Below are positions 47,171 through 58,611 of a DNA stretch of 64,000 nt, piece by piece. The notes below the pieces were generated by a model. That model was given only the letters and a program-made list of their open reading frames with translations, was not told where the DNA came from and searched no databases. Source of the DNA: Doryteuthis pealeii (Eukaryota; Mollusca; Cephalopoda; Myopsida; Loliginidae); NCBI GenBank assembly GCA_023376005.1, contig CM042151.1:75449787-75513786 (forward strand). The letters are read 5' to 3'. A program made the position numbers and the translations under genes. Every line of letters starts with the position of its first letter. Position 1 is the stretch's first letter.

Positions 47171-47591
47171 TCAGTATCAATGATAAATACATTCCTAACA
47201 ATTTTTTTATAAAAATTTAATTTTCTTCTAGACCAAAAATACTAGCATTTTATTTCTATTGGAACATTGTATAATCAAAACAGATATCATTAGGTTATAT
47301 TTATTACCAATCTTTACAGCTTTGAATCTCTGTAAACAAAAATAAAATTGCAACTCCCTTTTATACATACATAGAGAGGGATGGAGGTGTACTTATTTTT
47401 ATACTGCTACATATTCATATTTTTTTACTGAGTTTTTTTAATTCTGAATAGTTTGTTAACAAATAATAACTAATAATAACTGTTTTGATTATATATTGTC
47501 CAACTAGAGACAATAAAACCCAAATCCCTGGGTTTAAAAGAAAATTAACTTTTTTTAACAAAATTGTTAGGGTTTAACTTATTCCTAGATG

Positions 47592-47593
<2 letters not shown>

Positions 47594-47622
<29 letters not shown>
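47594..47622. repeat. (CT)n microsatellite
   Basis: Uninterrupted CT run. Confidence 0.95.
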
Positions 47623-47625
<3 letters not shown>

Positions 47626-47907
47626 AGGCTATCTGATGAGACTAGACTTATATTGAGTTATGGTTGAAATAAATTTATAATAGCCAAATGATGGTTTAAG
47701 TTTTTCTTTCTTTGAAAGTATAAATATTGCTCTGTATATAATTAATTTATTAGTTATTATACATTAAGCTCTCTTAGGGATTTGTAAAAATCCTTGTGTA
47801 AATCTATAAGTTTGCATCAACATGAGCATGCATTGGGAATGTACAGGAGATATTGATGATCCCTAATAGAATTATACCTACATACCAGTCAGTTGAATAC
47901 TTTTACC

Positions 47908-47914
47908 TATATAT

Positions 47915-47962
<48 letters not shown>
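47908..47962. repeat. (TA)n microsatellite
   Basis: TA run with a single phase break. Confidence 0.95.
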
Positions 47963-47967
<5 letters not shown>

Positions 47968-48229
47968 TTTACAATTAAAAGTAGAACATTCATTTAAGCA
48001 ATATTTAAGTAAAGTTCAACTGTTCTTTTGTTATCAGTTAACTATACTCTAAATTGTATATTAATGAAATCTAAATCTCATTTCTAAATTTAAAGCCCCC
48101 CCCCAAAAAAAAAATCATTTATTTATACCCAGTTTTTTTTTTTTGTTTTGTTTTGTTTTGGCTAAGTATGCCAAACACTGACCCAGAATGCTGTGTATGA
48201 AAATACTTCAAATGCATTAAATGCATTTT

Positions 48230-48780
48230 ACACAGCGAACACATCCGTGGCATGTCAGCTAGCTAGGCAGGCCTCTATCTGCATTCGCGCACTCTGTGGT
48301 AACTTAGGCTGCCCCCTTCCTCACCACAGAGATCTGCGTACGTCTTCCGCTGTAGGATGCAGCAGAATGCGTGCGTTCCACAGCTCTCTTTTTTTCCGAA
48401 ACGCGTACACGCGAACACACTTGCTAGGGAGAAACGCGTTGAGAACTTGAAGTATCTCATCTGAGCTGAGCCCCAAGCTCATACATTGACCGACATCCGA
48501 GCAGTAACTAATTTAAGACCGACCGTCAGTTGCTATGGGAGATATTGATTTGGAGGAGAGGGTTGAGATGTGAGAGGAAGAGCTGGAATGATGTGGATGA
48601 AAAAGTAGGAGGAGGGAGGAAACGAAAGAAGATGGGGAGGGTAGTAGCAGCAGGTAGATTATATTCCATTCTCCTTTTCCTTGCATTTGCATAGCTGAGC
48701 GAGGAGTGCTTATTGATTTTACAAGCACAGCCTCTACACGTTGCTGTGAGGTGTAGGTGTGTGGGTGGGGGGTTAAGAGA
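48230..48780 (+). promoter_or_regulatory. CpG-rich island, probable promoter and 5' untranslated region
   Basis: About twenty CpG dinucleotides by eye in ~500 bp (clusters such as TTCGCGCAC, GCGTACGTC, AACGCGTACACGCG) stand out from surroundings with almost none. No dispersed repeat family intrudes here, unlike nearly everything else in the window. A purine-rich G/A stretch follows at 48550-48650 and a GT-rich stretch at 48750-48830. This fits an unmethylated promoter and first exon; strand is assigned from the candidate exon at 48535. I see no confident TATA box. Confidence 0.5.
48535..48569 (+). CDS. Candidate first coding exon of MARCHF5-like gene
   Basis: Inside the CpG-rich island an ATG at 48535 opens a short frame reading MGDIDLEERVE. 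It ends with the two bases AT before a good donor, GTGAGAG, at 48570. This leaves phase 2, exactly what exon 2 requires, and the joined codon would be ATG. The result places the first zinc ligand at about residue 15; human MARCH5 has its first RING cysteine at residue 14, after a similarly short leader. The alternative donor at 48562 (GTTGAG) would leave phase 0 and does not fit. The problem is position: both exon 2 copies lie upstream, and no RING exon is seen between here and exon 3. It may therefore be a chance frame, the first exon of another transcript, or evidence of misordered sequence. Confidence 0.4.
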
Positions 48781-49184
48781 CAGCTGATGATGATTTGGTG
48801 GGTGGGTTGGTGGGGCTGGGTAGTGAAGTAGCTTTTGTTTTATTGATTTTTATTTTTATTTTTTAATAAATGCACTGCTTTGCATCTCTTTATTTTATTT
48901 TCTCCTCGTCCTTTTTTTTCTTTTTTTTTTTTTTTTTCAGCAGTTATGCCACTTGTATTTCAATGCAACTATTCAGACTGTCAGTCTAAGGCCGTTAGTA
49001 CTAGTCCAAAATTAATAATGGTTGACAATGCTTCATCTAATAAATAAAATGAAGAGAGATATACCACTTGTTATAGAGTGTTGATTAGTGTGCCACTACC
49101 TCAGCAGCCTCTGAGTTTTGAGAGTGCTTATCAGAATATTTAATACTTTTGTGTATTGTATCTGAATTTACAGTGTGTTCATAT

Positions 49185-49197
49185 ATATATATTTTAT

Positions 49198-49233
<36 letters not shown>

Positions 49234-49432
49234 GTGTGATAAAGCAGGCTTGGCTAATAGTACTTTTGTGTTTTTTTTTTTTGTTTGTTTATTTTTCTTT
49301 ATATATTAGTAATGTAGAACTCACAATAGAGAAAGAATAAATGTCCAAATATCATATATCTGCTTCATATCAGTGCATACTCTTTCTCTAATGTAGTCTT
49401 ATACATATGTGTGTGTGTGTGTTTGTGTATAG

Positions 49433-49480
<48 letters not shown>

Positions 49481-49746
49481 CGTGTTTTTTATTCTTTTTT
49501 ATATACGTATGTTTTTTATAGTCATGTATGTAGTTTTTAATATACCTGTGTGTGTGTGTGTATATGTATTTTTTAATATACATCTATGTATATATCTATG
49601 TAATTTTTTAATATACATGTGTATTTTTTAAAAATTATAAGTGTACATACATACATACATGTGTGTGTGTAGTTTTTAATATACATGTATATATATATAT
49701 GTGTAGTTTTTTAATATATATGTGTGTGTATATACATGTGTGTAAT

Positions 49747-49783
<37 letters not shown>

Positions 49784-49785
49784 CA
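49185..49785. repeat. Cluster of TA/TG microsatellites
   Basis: (TA)n at 49202-49231, 49438-49475 and 49752-49780, separated by (GT)n and ATACATGTGTGT-type units. Frames here encode only YIYI-type strings and are not genes. Confidence 0.9.
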
Positions 49786-50577
49786 TTTCCAAAATAATCT
49801 CCTTTGCCGATCAATTTAATTTTTTGGTAAATATTAATCACCCCTATTGAACATTATAGTGTGAAAATTTCAGACTAAAATGTTAGGCTTTGGACTTATT
49901 GATTCACCCTCATAGAGACACCCACACCTTTTGTCAGTTGTTATTTGTATGTATTTGATGTACTACATATATTTTCTTTCTTATATTAACAGTATTGTTA
50001 TTTATTTTTCTGTCAAATAAAATTTAGATGATTATAAAAATTTGAAAATTTTGGGACCTACATACCTTTTTTACCATTGTTTTTGTGTGCCAAAATTATT
50101 TTCATTTTTTAATTAAGTGTATGTTTATACAAACCAATTCTTTACTGTTGGGGAACTGACAGACCTAGGTGATCATTTGAGATGATCCTAGCTCTTCTAG
50201 ATGTTTTTCAAGGTCTGATAGTTGAGTTCTCCTATATTGTACATTCTAAAGCATCATAATTGACAACTGATGGTCATTCAGTTCTTATTTCAAAAGATAA
50301 GTCACTATAGTTAACATGCTAAAACCAACTTTAGTCAGTATGGCCAGATCAGTATTTATTACTAAGCTTTGCTTAGTTGTGGCACAAGGCTGGATATATG
50401 GGGGCACCTTGTGAGATTCAAACTCTCGGGTAATGGTTTGGTAGTCTAGCTTACCATTACCCTATGTGAGGTGCCAGTTCAGTAGTGTGTATTTCTATCA
50501 AGCAAAATATGTTTACCCTATAAAATTCATTCTGTAGAAATACAAGGTGTTTAAAAAAAAATTGATATCATTTGAGA

Positions 50578-51348
50578 TATGCTGGGTGTTTCAGAAAAAT
50601 TGATATAATTTTGTAATCTAATAACTTGACTCATTCTCATTCAAATGATCTCAAATTTTAACAGCATGTGTAGAAACAACTCAAAATTCTATTTTTAATG
50701 TTTAAACACATTAAGAAAAATAAGAAAAACAGTAAACATAAAATTTTTTTTTTTTTTTTTTAAATTACACTGGGCATCACAAATTTTGTTGAGTTAGATA
50801 TGAGACTTGTTTTTGACAGATTTTTGGACTCTGAATTCAAAAAATTACCCCATTATTTCTCTATTACATCAATTTTTTTAAGTAACAGGATACCCTCACT
50901 TGGTCTCAAAAACAATTAAAATATTGCATGTGACAAATTTGAGCTTAGAGGCCGGGTTAGCTCAGTCGGTAGAGTGTTCGGCTAGAAACCACAAGGTTCC
51001 TAGTTCGATACCCGTCCTCGCCAACTCAGCGTATGAGTAGCACAGGGATCTGCGGTAAAGTAAGGAGCTGATGGTAGGTGTGGCGCTCCACCTCAGATGC
51101 TAAAATAATCTCCTTGGTGTAGCGCTAGTGAAAAGGGGATAGACTCCCTTGCTGCATGGCTGATCTCGACATTAGGCTGCCCCGACGACTTTACTTACTT
51201 ATAGAGTGTTTTAAAAATTTACAATGGAAAATAATTTTAAAAATTGCTTGTTCATAGAAAGGATACTGTTAAAATTCAAAAACATTTGAGTGAGAATTGG
51301 TCAAGTTTATGAAATATCAATTTTTTCTGAAACAGCCTGTATATCTTT
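50578..51348. mobile_element. Non-autonomous DNA transposon with ~80 bp TIRs, split by S1
   Basis: GATATGCTGGGTGTTTCAG (50575) pairs with CTGAAACAGCCTGTATATC (51329-51347). The imperfect pairing extends inward ~80 bp (ATTCTCATTCAAATG / CATTTGAGTGAGAAT). TA at both ends suggests a TA-targeting family. S1 inserted at 50949-51195. Confidence 0.72.
50949..51195 (+). repeat. S1 tRNA-derived SINE, best A/B boxes
   Basis: GGGTTAGCTCAGTCGGTAGAG and AGTTCGATACCC at tRNA spacing, then the full body to GCCCCGACGACTTTACTTAC. Confidence 0.88.
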
Positions 51349-51933
51349 ATTAAGTTTAACATTATTATTTCAGTTGTATCATAGCGCTTTAATGAGCCTT
51401 AGTGCATTCATACCTATTGTAATGAAGACTTGAAACTGATAAGCAGATATTAGCCTGTATCTCTGACATGAAAAATTCAATTTGCAGTCATCTCTTTTCA
51501 CAATGAAATAATCTGACACTTCCTGATGAAATATGGAGTGAACTGAAGAGGAAAGACTATAGTAAAAAAATACGCAGAGCATTCAGTTCCTGCTGATTTG
51601 GTGAAAGTGGGTCAATACACAATTCCAGTTTTCAATATTTTTGATCAAAGTGAATTTTTTTTTTTTTTGTTTCATTACTTATCATAGTTGTTCAAAGATG
51701 AAATTAACATAAATAATTTAATAATGCAAATAAAAACAAAAATAATTATAATTTGATGGTATAAACTTTTTTGGATTTGTTAAATTTTGTTTGGCAAGTT
51801 ACATTCAGAGGTTAACTGTGATCATATATGTAAGCATATTTTTCAAAACAGTCTGCATAATCCTCTTCAGGATTACCATCAGCTGCCTTCGCATATTCTT
51901 CTTAATCTTAGGGAGCCAAATCTTTACTGTATA

Positions 51934-52217
51934 TATATTTACCAACCCCTCCGCAAGCAGGATGCGACACAAGGTCAATTTCTTAAGCAGGGTTTAACAG
52001 GTTTGAATTCAGAGTTTTCCTTTTAGACTGGTTACCTAGGCAGGGTTAAAGAACCCAGTTTGCCCAGCTATTTACCCACAGCTGGAGGGAGAATTGGATT
52101 CATACCTTTCCCAAGGGTATTAGCACTATGTGAAATACAAACAGCTTTGTTCAGGAATTGAACTCGGATTGACGAGTCCATTTCCTATGACTCTAACCAT
52201 TAGACTGCACGCCTCCG
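51934..52217 (-). repeat. S2 SINE with 15-bp target duplication
   Basis: AATCTTTACTGTATA flanks it at 51919-51933 and 52218-52232. The copy is complete: minus-strand head GGAGGCGTGCAGTCTAATGG, B box CGAGTTCAATTCC, tail GTAAATATATA. It fixes S2 at ~284 bp. Confidence 0.92.
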
Positions 52218-52424
52218 AATCTTTACTGTATAGGGAACTGACAGACCTAGGTGATATGCTTTGCGCCCCCACCCCCCACCAAAAAAAAACCTACTTGAAA
52301 AAAAAAAAAGAATAGGCTGTTAAATTATCCAAAATGGTTGTAATACCTAATCAAAATTGTTTTTATGAGTGTCATTCATTATTTTATCCTAAAGAGGTTT
52401 TATGCTTATTCAAAAAGTATTTTT

Positions 52425-53190
52425 GATTGATTGATTTTAATGGCATGTCAACCCGTCTAGGATTATTTTATGCCTAGAGGTTCATTGTATGTTTATTATG
52501 GTCTAGTCAGACTCAAAGCACCAGTTTCCACTAGATCACCAAAGTTAAGCAGTGATGAGCCTGTTTAATACTTAATTGGGTAACCAATTAAGCAACAGCA
52601 GGTACTGTAAGCAATCTAAGTCCTATGTTAAAAATGACTTAATTTGGCATTAAATAACCCGAAAGAGGATTGATCGGCCATAAAACAAAACAACCAACCA
52701 ATCATTGTATGTTTACTTTTATATTTTTTGCATAGCTGTTTCTTAAAAAAGTTTTTTTTTTTTCCCACAGCTATGATATCAAGTATTCCTATCTAATACA
52801 AATAATTTGAGCACAGTTGTATGGTATTAAGTATTCTTCTCTAATATTAATAATTCATACACAATCATATGGTTTCCAGTAACTGATAATAATCTTTAGT
52901 GAACAAATATAGCTTCAAGTAACTATTCTTAATAGGCATAATTTACATATTCCTAATACAAATAATTTCTAAACAGATATATTTGATGGGACCCTAAAAG
53001 GTACTATCACTCCAAGTTAGAATGGACCTAGGATTAATAGTAATGGAGTACTCCACACTCCCCAGAGCTCCATAACTGGAGACTCCTCATCAAATGCAGT
53101 TTAGTTTCATACCCAGGGCACCCCTTGGGGGTTGGGTCTTACCCCTCTGCAGGGGATATTGTCAGTGACTTTTAAGCCCTAGCAACAGGG
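52425..53190 (-). mobile_element. B element with internal subrepeats and a foreign block
   Basis: Tail TTGATTTTAATGGCATGTCAACC at 52432. 52500-52700 holds a separate insertion (GTTAAGCAGTGATGAGCCTG...AAAACAACCAACCAATCATTG, another retroposon tail). It then has subrepeats and the A/B body to GGGTCTTACCCCTCTGCAGG at 53145. Confidence 0.7.
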
Positions 53191-53315
53191 CAAGTATAGA
53201 AGGAAGATGATAAGGTAATTTATTTTTAGCTATGCTTACAAAAATATGTTGATACTGATATGAATAAAATAAAGGTAGCTTACAACTGTTAATTATTTTA
53301 TAGGTAGTATGTCAT

Positions 53316-54080
53316 AGACAGGTACAAATCATTAATAGTTCCATGGGTTGTAATCATACTAAATTCTAGTAGGTTGGTATAAATAATGCATCTGTGAATA
53401 GTGAAGTAGTATGTCATAGTAAATGATTTGTGTAGACAGGTACAAATCATTAATGGGTCCATGGGTAGTAATCATTAAATTCTTGTAGGGTGGTATAAAC
53501 AATGCATATATGAGTAGTGAGGTATTTTGTCAGATTAAAAGATTTATGTATGCTGTAGGCAAGTAAAAATCATTAATGGGTCCATGGGTAGTAATCATTA
53601 AATTCTAGTAGGGTAGTATAAACAATGCATATATGAGTAATGAGGTATTTTGTCATAATAAAAGATTTGTGTATGCTGTAGGCAAGTAAAAATCATTAAT
53701 GGGTCCATGGGTAGTAATCATTAAATTCTTGTAGGGTGGTATAAACAATGCATATATGAGTAGTGAGGTATTTTGTCAGATTAAAAGATTTGTTTGCTGT
53801 AGGCAAATAAAAATATTAATGGGTCCATGGGTAGTCTTCATTAAATTCTAGTAGGTGGTATAAACAATGCATTATGAGTAGTGAGGTATTTTGTCAGATT
53901 AAAATTTATGTATGATGTAGGCAAGTAAAAATCATTAATGGGTCCATGGGTAGTAATCATTAAATTCTAGTAGGGTAGTATAAACAATGCATATATGAGT
54001 AGTGAGGTATTTTGTCAGATTAAAAGATTTGTGTATGCCGTAGGCAAGTAAAAATCATTAATGGGTTCATGGGTAGTAAG
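53316..54080. repeat. ~121 bp tandem repeat, six to seven units
   Basis: Key block TTAATGGGTCCATGGGTAGT recurs at about 53451, 53573, 53695, 53815, 53936 and 54058. Each unit also has GTATAAACAATGCATATATG and GAGGTATTTTGTCAGATTAA. Outer units are more diverged than inner ones. Confidence 0.92.
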
Positions 54081-54229
54081 TCATATTGAATTCCATATTT
54101 TTTAGGTGGGTGTAGGAAGCTTTACTTGCATCATAAATTGATATTATATACATTAGTTGTGTATCATCTGAATATTTCTGTATTGGAATCAAACTTCAAA
54201 TTGTATTATACATGTATAATATTTTGGAG

Positions 54230-54680
54230 GGACACTGTATTCTCATTATCATCATCAAGGCATGCTGCCAACATAGATTCCCTTGATTCTCTCTCGCTAT
54301 CCATCCCTATTGGCCATCGTTCTTGTCAAGCTCTCTAGTGTCCGCTCAGACTTGATGAATGTAAATTTTTGCTGGCTGGCCTGCACTGGTATGTCCATGT
54401 GTAGAAGTCCATAGAAGAAAGTTACTTATGAATTTGATTTACTTCCCCAGTATGTCTTGCTCATCTAACTTGAATGTTTTGAGAGATGAGAAATAAGTGG
54501 CCATTCAGCCGTTGTTTTGTAGGATACAGCATCCAGGATTTGTTCAAAACAGCATGCAGTATTCTTGTGTCATTCCCATCTAGCTTTTTATCCAAGTGTT
54601 TCGTTAAAGTTCAAATACTGCAACTATACTGTAATACTGACGTGAAAATTGATACTGCTATGGGTTGAAAATTTAATCAG
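54230..54680 (+). pseudogene. Fragment of an unidentified dispersed repeat with coding look
   Basis: Readable in pieces with frame changes: SRHAANIDSLDSLSLSIPIG, then a frame with SMSCSS, then WPFSRCFVGYSIQDLFKTAC, SSFLSKCFVKVQ and YCNTDVKIDTA. The frame shifts and the context of repeats suggest a degraded mobile-element remnant. Family not identified. Confidence 0.35.
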
Positions 54681-54714
54681 GAACAGTATCATTCCAACCT
54701 AACAGAGGGTAGTC

Positions 54715-54945
54715 CTTATGATGTATTGACTAATGTGCTGGACTGTGACATTGTAGTAAGCGAGTTTGAACTCTATTATGTTTACTTTAGGACTAATATC
54801 ATTGGGAAAGGTATGAATCCCCTTATCCCTCTAGCTATGGGTTAAATAGTACCGCTACTGTTCTTCTATAAGGATGGCTTTGGCATTAAATCACCCATGA
54901 AGGTTGATATGTCATTAAATAAAGAAACCAAACCAAACCACCTTA
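54715..54945 (+). repeat. Degraded S2 with A-type tail
   Basis: CGAGTTTGAACTCTATTATG, GACTAATATCATTGGGAAAG, then GGTTGATATGTCATTAAATAAAG with (CCAAA)n. An unusual pairing of S2 head with an A-like tail. Confidence 0.6.
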
Positions 54946-55224
54946 ACATGAAATGAGCACAAAAAGCTCTCTCTGTAATAATTACAGATTCACCATTGTT
55001 AAAAAAAAAATATTTCAACCACAAATGCACAATATGCACCAGTCCAAGCCATGATTATTACTAATCTGAAACAGAAGAAGAAAAAAAAAGGTAAGACATT
55101 AGGTAGATGGAGCTACCATTGCTACTTGCCTAAGTTCACTTGAACCACACAGGTGATAGTTTAGAATGTGGGAGAAATTTCTGCTGCACCCTGTATCGCA
55201 TGAGAAATTTTGCATCAGAATCAA

Positions 55225-55395
55225 ATTGCAAATTGGTGGTGGTGGTGGTGGGGGGCAGTGTATTAAACATGTATAATATTTTTTAATAATTGGTGGTGGT
55301 GGTGGGAGTAGTGTACTAAACGCGTATTTTTTTAACAATTGGTGAAGGGGGGGGGCGGGCAGTGTATTAAGCATGTATAATATTTTTTTAACAAT
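55225..55395. repeat. ~60 bp tandem repeat with G-rich core
   Basis: Three units of (GGT)n/GGGGGG(C)AG then TGTATTAAACATGTATAATA then TTTTTTAACAATT. Confidence 0.85.
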
Positions 55396-55646
55396 TTAGT
55401 TGTATCACTGAAATACCAGATACATGAATACATCAATAAGTCTGCAGCCTAATTATGAAAAAACGTATTTTTAAACAGTGAATATTTTTTTTTAACATAA
55501 TCAATTTTGATGCACTTAAATCAGTGGTGAAATTGTAATCACAGATTGATTATTATAGAATGAAAAGTTCGGATTAAAATATAGCTTGTTAGGCTACAGA
55601 CTTACTGGTCCCTACCCTCTTATGTACAAACGTCTTACTTATAAAT

Positions 55647-56252
55647 AGCCTGCCCTGTCAGCTGGAGCTTTAGAATACACTGACTGCATATCTGCAGAGG
55701 GGTAAGACCCCCCCACACACACACACACACAATGGGGCCACCTGTTAGCTGTGGGTGGCAACCAGTGATGCTTAAGGACATAATCTTAGTGGCTGAGCAG
55801 TCCATGAAATGCAACACTCCACTTCAGCCCTTACTTAGACTAGACGAGCGTTCTGAGAGGTCCCTCTGATCAATCGGCTGATCACATCAAACCCTAGCAT
55901 CTATATGGTTGTCCCAACCTTATTGCACTTATGGCAAGCCCCAACCCTTTTTACCATATATGTGCTAAAAGGTGGTGGCTGAGGGTCTTCATGTCCTGGG
56001 AATGACATTAAACTCTATCTAATGGTGAGGTTGCAGTTCTGGGGGTCTGAGGAATGTGAGGCACCCCTTTATCACCATTGCACCCAGGTCCACTCTGACC
56101 CAGAGTACCTGTTAGGGTCCCATTTATGGGTTAAATAGAAAAAAAAAGTTTAGAACAAATTGAGTACCCATCAAAAATGAATAAAACAAAAACGTCATTT
56201 AGCATAAAATGACCCAACAAGGGTTGACATGCCTTAAGACTCAAACAACCAA
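55647..56252 (+). mobile_element. A element, full length
   Basis: GCCCTGTCAGCTGGAGCTTT head, a (CA)n insertion after poly-C at 55710, body, tail TTGACATGCCTTAAGACTC with (CAAA)n. Confidence 0.85.
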
Positions 56253-56545
56253 ACTTGACGGCAGGGCTTAGAATATGATGACATTTTTCCCTGCAGATAG
56301 GTAAGACCACTCCCTCCATAAAGGTGTGTGTGTGTGTGGGGGGGGGTCTCCTCAGTATGGTCTAAACTGCATCTAATTGTGAGGCTCCATTTCTGGAGCT
56401 CTGTAAAGTATGCAGTAACCCTTCATTGACATTACTCCTGGTTCCATTCTGTTCTGGGGTGGTAGTACCTGTTTGGGTCCCATCTATGGGTCAAATAGAT
56501 CTTTGAAAATTATTAGGATTAGATAAGAATACTTGATAGCATATA
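56253..56545 (+). mobile_element. B element fragment
   Basis: GCAGGGCTTAGAATATGATG head, (TG)n/poly-G at 56324-56346, GGTAGTACCTGTTTGGGTCC; runs into S1. Confidence 0.7.
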
Positions 56546-56564
56546 ACCATAAATTATTTGAATT

Positions 56565-56695
56565 AAGTGAGGAGCTGATGGTTGGTGTGGCACTCCATCT
56601 CAGTTGCAAAAACAATCTCTTTGGTCTAGTACTAGTGAAAAGGGGAATAGACTCCCTCGCTCTCTGGCTGATACCAATAATAGGCCACTCCACTC
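56565..56695 (+). repeat. S1 SINE 3' fragment
   Basis: GTGAGGAGCTGATGGTTGGTG to GATACCAATAATAGGCCACTCC. Confidence 0.78.
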
Positions 56696-56937
56696 ATAGC
56701 ACCAATTTATAATGTATTATATGTATGTTGCATAGTGGAACCAATTTAAGGAGATAGTATGTAATACTAAGTTACCAATTTGGAAGTGTAGTGTGTTAGA
56801 TAGTCATATACTTGTATTTTTTTCTATGGATCTGGTTGGGTTGTCTAACGTCTATCTGGGTATATTATCTCTTCTGTTCTGCTATTTCTATATCTTGGAT
56901 CTGGGTTGTTGTTAGGCTGGCATTCTTTCTGTTCTTC

Positions 56938-57355
56938 TTTTGGTCTGGAACCACTTGGGATTTTCATATAGGATCTTTTCTTCCTTGTCTGTGCTCGTTG
57001 TTTGTTTTTAATAATGGACACAAGACAATGTTGTTTTTCTTAGAGCTCTTTTATTTTCTTTAACCCAAGTAAATGGCCTCTGAGGACAGGTTGTTATCTT
57101 GCGTCTGTCCCCTTCAAGCACCCAGCTAAGACTCTCTTTCTCACTATCTTTCTCTCTTTGGTCTGGAACTACTTGGGATTTTCATCTCGGGTCTCTTCTT
57201 CTTTGTGTTCATTGTTTGTTTTTATTAATGAACACAAGACAATGTTGTTTTTCTTAGAGCTCTTTTATTTTCTTTAACCCAAGTAAATGGCCTCTGAGGA
57301 CAGGTTGTCATCTTGTGTCTGTCCCATTCAAACACCTAGCTCTCTCTTTCTCACT
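56938..57355. repeat. ~215 bp tandem duplication upstream of exon 3
   Basis: 56938-57150 and 57157-57355 share GGTCTGGAACYACTTGGGATT, ACACAAGACAATGTTGTTTT and AAATGGCCTCTGAGGACAGG with a few changes. No coding frame is common to both units. Confidence 0.88.
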
Positions 57356-57674
57356 ATGTACAGCCAATCAGAAGCCAAGCTCAGTTACTTACATGTCTCA
57401 CTTACACTTCTTACTAATTCTGTTTTTTTTTTCTTTCCATTTCTACACTTTTCAATTTCCACATTTTTTCTCCACATATGCGCCACATGCCAAACCACTG
57501 CTGACATCTTACACTGACCTCTACACTGTCATTATCTTACTTATGGCAAAAGTGCGGATAATTTTTCACTCTCCCTCATATTTGTTCAGATTATTTGCAA
57601 GTAAAATTATTTTTAAAAAAATTTATTTTTATTTTTTGTAATTTTTTAACGGTCTTGACTTTCTGTTTTTTCAG

Positions 57675-57805
57675 GTCGCCTGGTCTATATAATGGACATG
57701 ACAGACAAAGTTATTTACAAGATGTGTCCGTTTTTAGCCGGTGGTATCTTCATTGGATCAGTATATTGGATGGCTGTCACATATGGCGCCGTCACTGTTA
57801 TGCAG
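57675..57805 (+). CDS. MARCHF5: Exon 3 of MARCHF5-like gene, first transmembrane segment
   Basis: The 131 bp exon is preceded by a T-rich tract ending TTTTTTCAG and followed by a GTGAGT donor. Entered in phase 1 (G from exon 2 plus GT) it reads GRLVYIMDMTDKVIYKMCPF, then a hydrophobic stretch with GSIYWMAVTYGAVTVMQ, and ends in phase 0. GSIYW.AVTYGAVTVMQ is the hallmark first membrane helix of MARCH5 orthologues, directly after the RING-CH domain, so exon and phase both fit. The next exon expected in the family (beginning near VVGHKEG) is not found in the remaining 6.2 kb, which is filled with repeats, so the gene continues beyond the window. A longer open frame through 57595-57978 is a shadow in another frame. 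Confidence 0.92.
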
Positions 57806-58014
57806 GTGAGTTTAATTGTTTAGAGTGGTGGGAGGAATTGCAAAGTAAATTTCTCTTACTTTTCTTTCTTGTTGAATATTGCATGTCCTCCTCCAAAAGA
57901 AAAAGAAAAAAAAAGGTTGTGATATCAACCCTTTCGAGACAAGATTTAATGATACCAATTAACTATTCAGGGGTATAGACTATAAACATTTGTATTCTTC
58001 TATATAAACTTCCA

Positions 58015-58602
58015 CCGCCTTGTCGGCTGGGGCGTTAGAATGCACTTCTGCAGAGAGGTAAGATTCCCCCAATGGGGCCACCTGTTGGCCGTGGGTGGCG
58101 ACCCGTGATGCTTAAAGATAGAACCTAGGTGGATGAGCAGTTCATGAGTTGCAATATTCCACTTTGGCCCTATCTTGGGCTAGACAGGCAGTCGGAGAGG
58201 CCCCTTCCGATCAATCGGCTGGTTACGTCAAGCCCTAGCACCTATATGATTTTCCCAACCCTATTGCCCTTATGGCAAGCCCCAGCCCCTTTTTATCATA
58301 TGGGTGCTAGAAGGCGGTGACTAAGGGTCTACATGTCCTGGGAATGACTTTAAACTCTATCTGATGGTGAGGTTCCAGTTTTGGAGGTTTGGGGAATGTG
58401 GAGCACCCCTTCATCACCATTGCTCTCTGGTTCACTTTGACCCGGAGTGGTAGTACCTGTTAGGGTCCCATCTATGGGTTAAATAGAAAAATGTATTTAT
58501 AAAAAAATTGTATTATCCATTAAGAATTGATTTATTTCAAAACTTTATCGGCATTAAATGACCCACTGAGGTTGATATGCCATAAAACAAACCAAACCAA
58601 AC
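58015..58602 (+). mobile_element. A element, full length, with 9-bp target duplication
   Basis: AAACTTCCA flanks it at 58006-58014 and 58603-58611. Head CCTTGTCGGCTGGGGCGTTA, complete body, (CCAAA)n tail. It lies ~200 bp downstream of MARCHF5 exon 3, in the intron, next to a LINE remnant. Confidence 0.9.
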
Positions 58603-58611
58603 AAACTTCCA

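Noticed and set aside
48559..48564. Alternative donor GTTGAG for the exon 1 candidate
   Set aside because: Would leave phase 0, which cannot join exon 2 (phase 2) without immediate frame loss.
50949..51030. tRNA gene (clear A and B boxes)
   Set aside because: Part of a ~250 bp unit repeated about ten times with a common non-tRNA body, so it is a SINE head; no proper acceptor stem follows.
57595..57978. 127-residue open frame over the MARCHF5 exon 3 region
   Set aside because: Wrong frame relative to the conserved exon; it runs through both splice sites and has no family resemblance.
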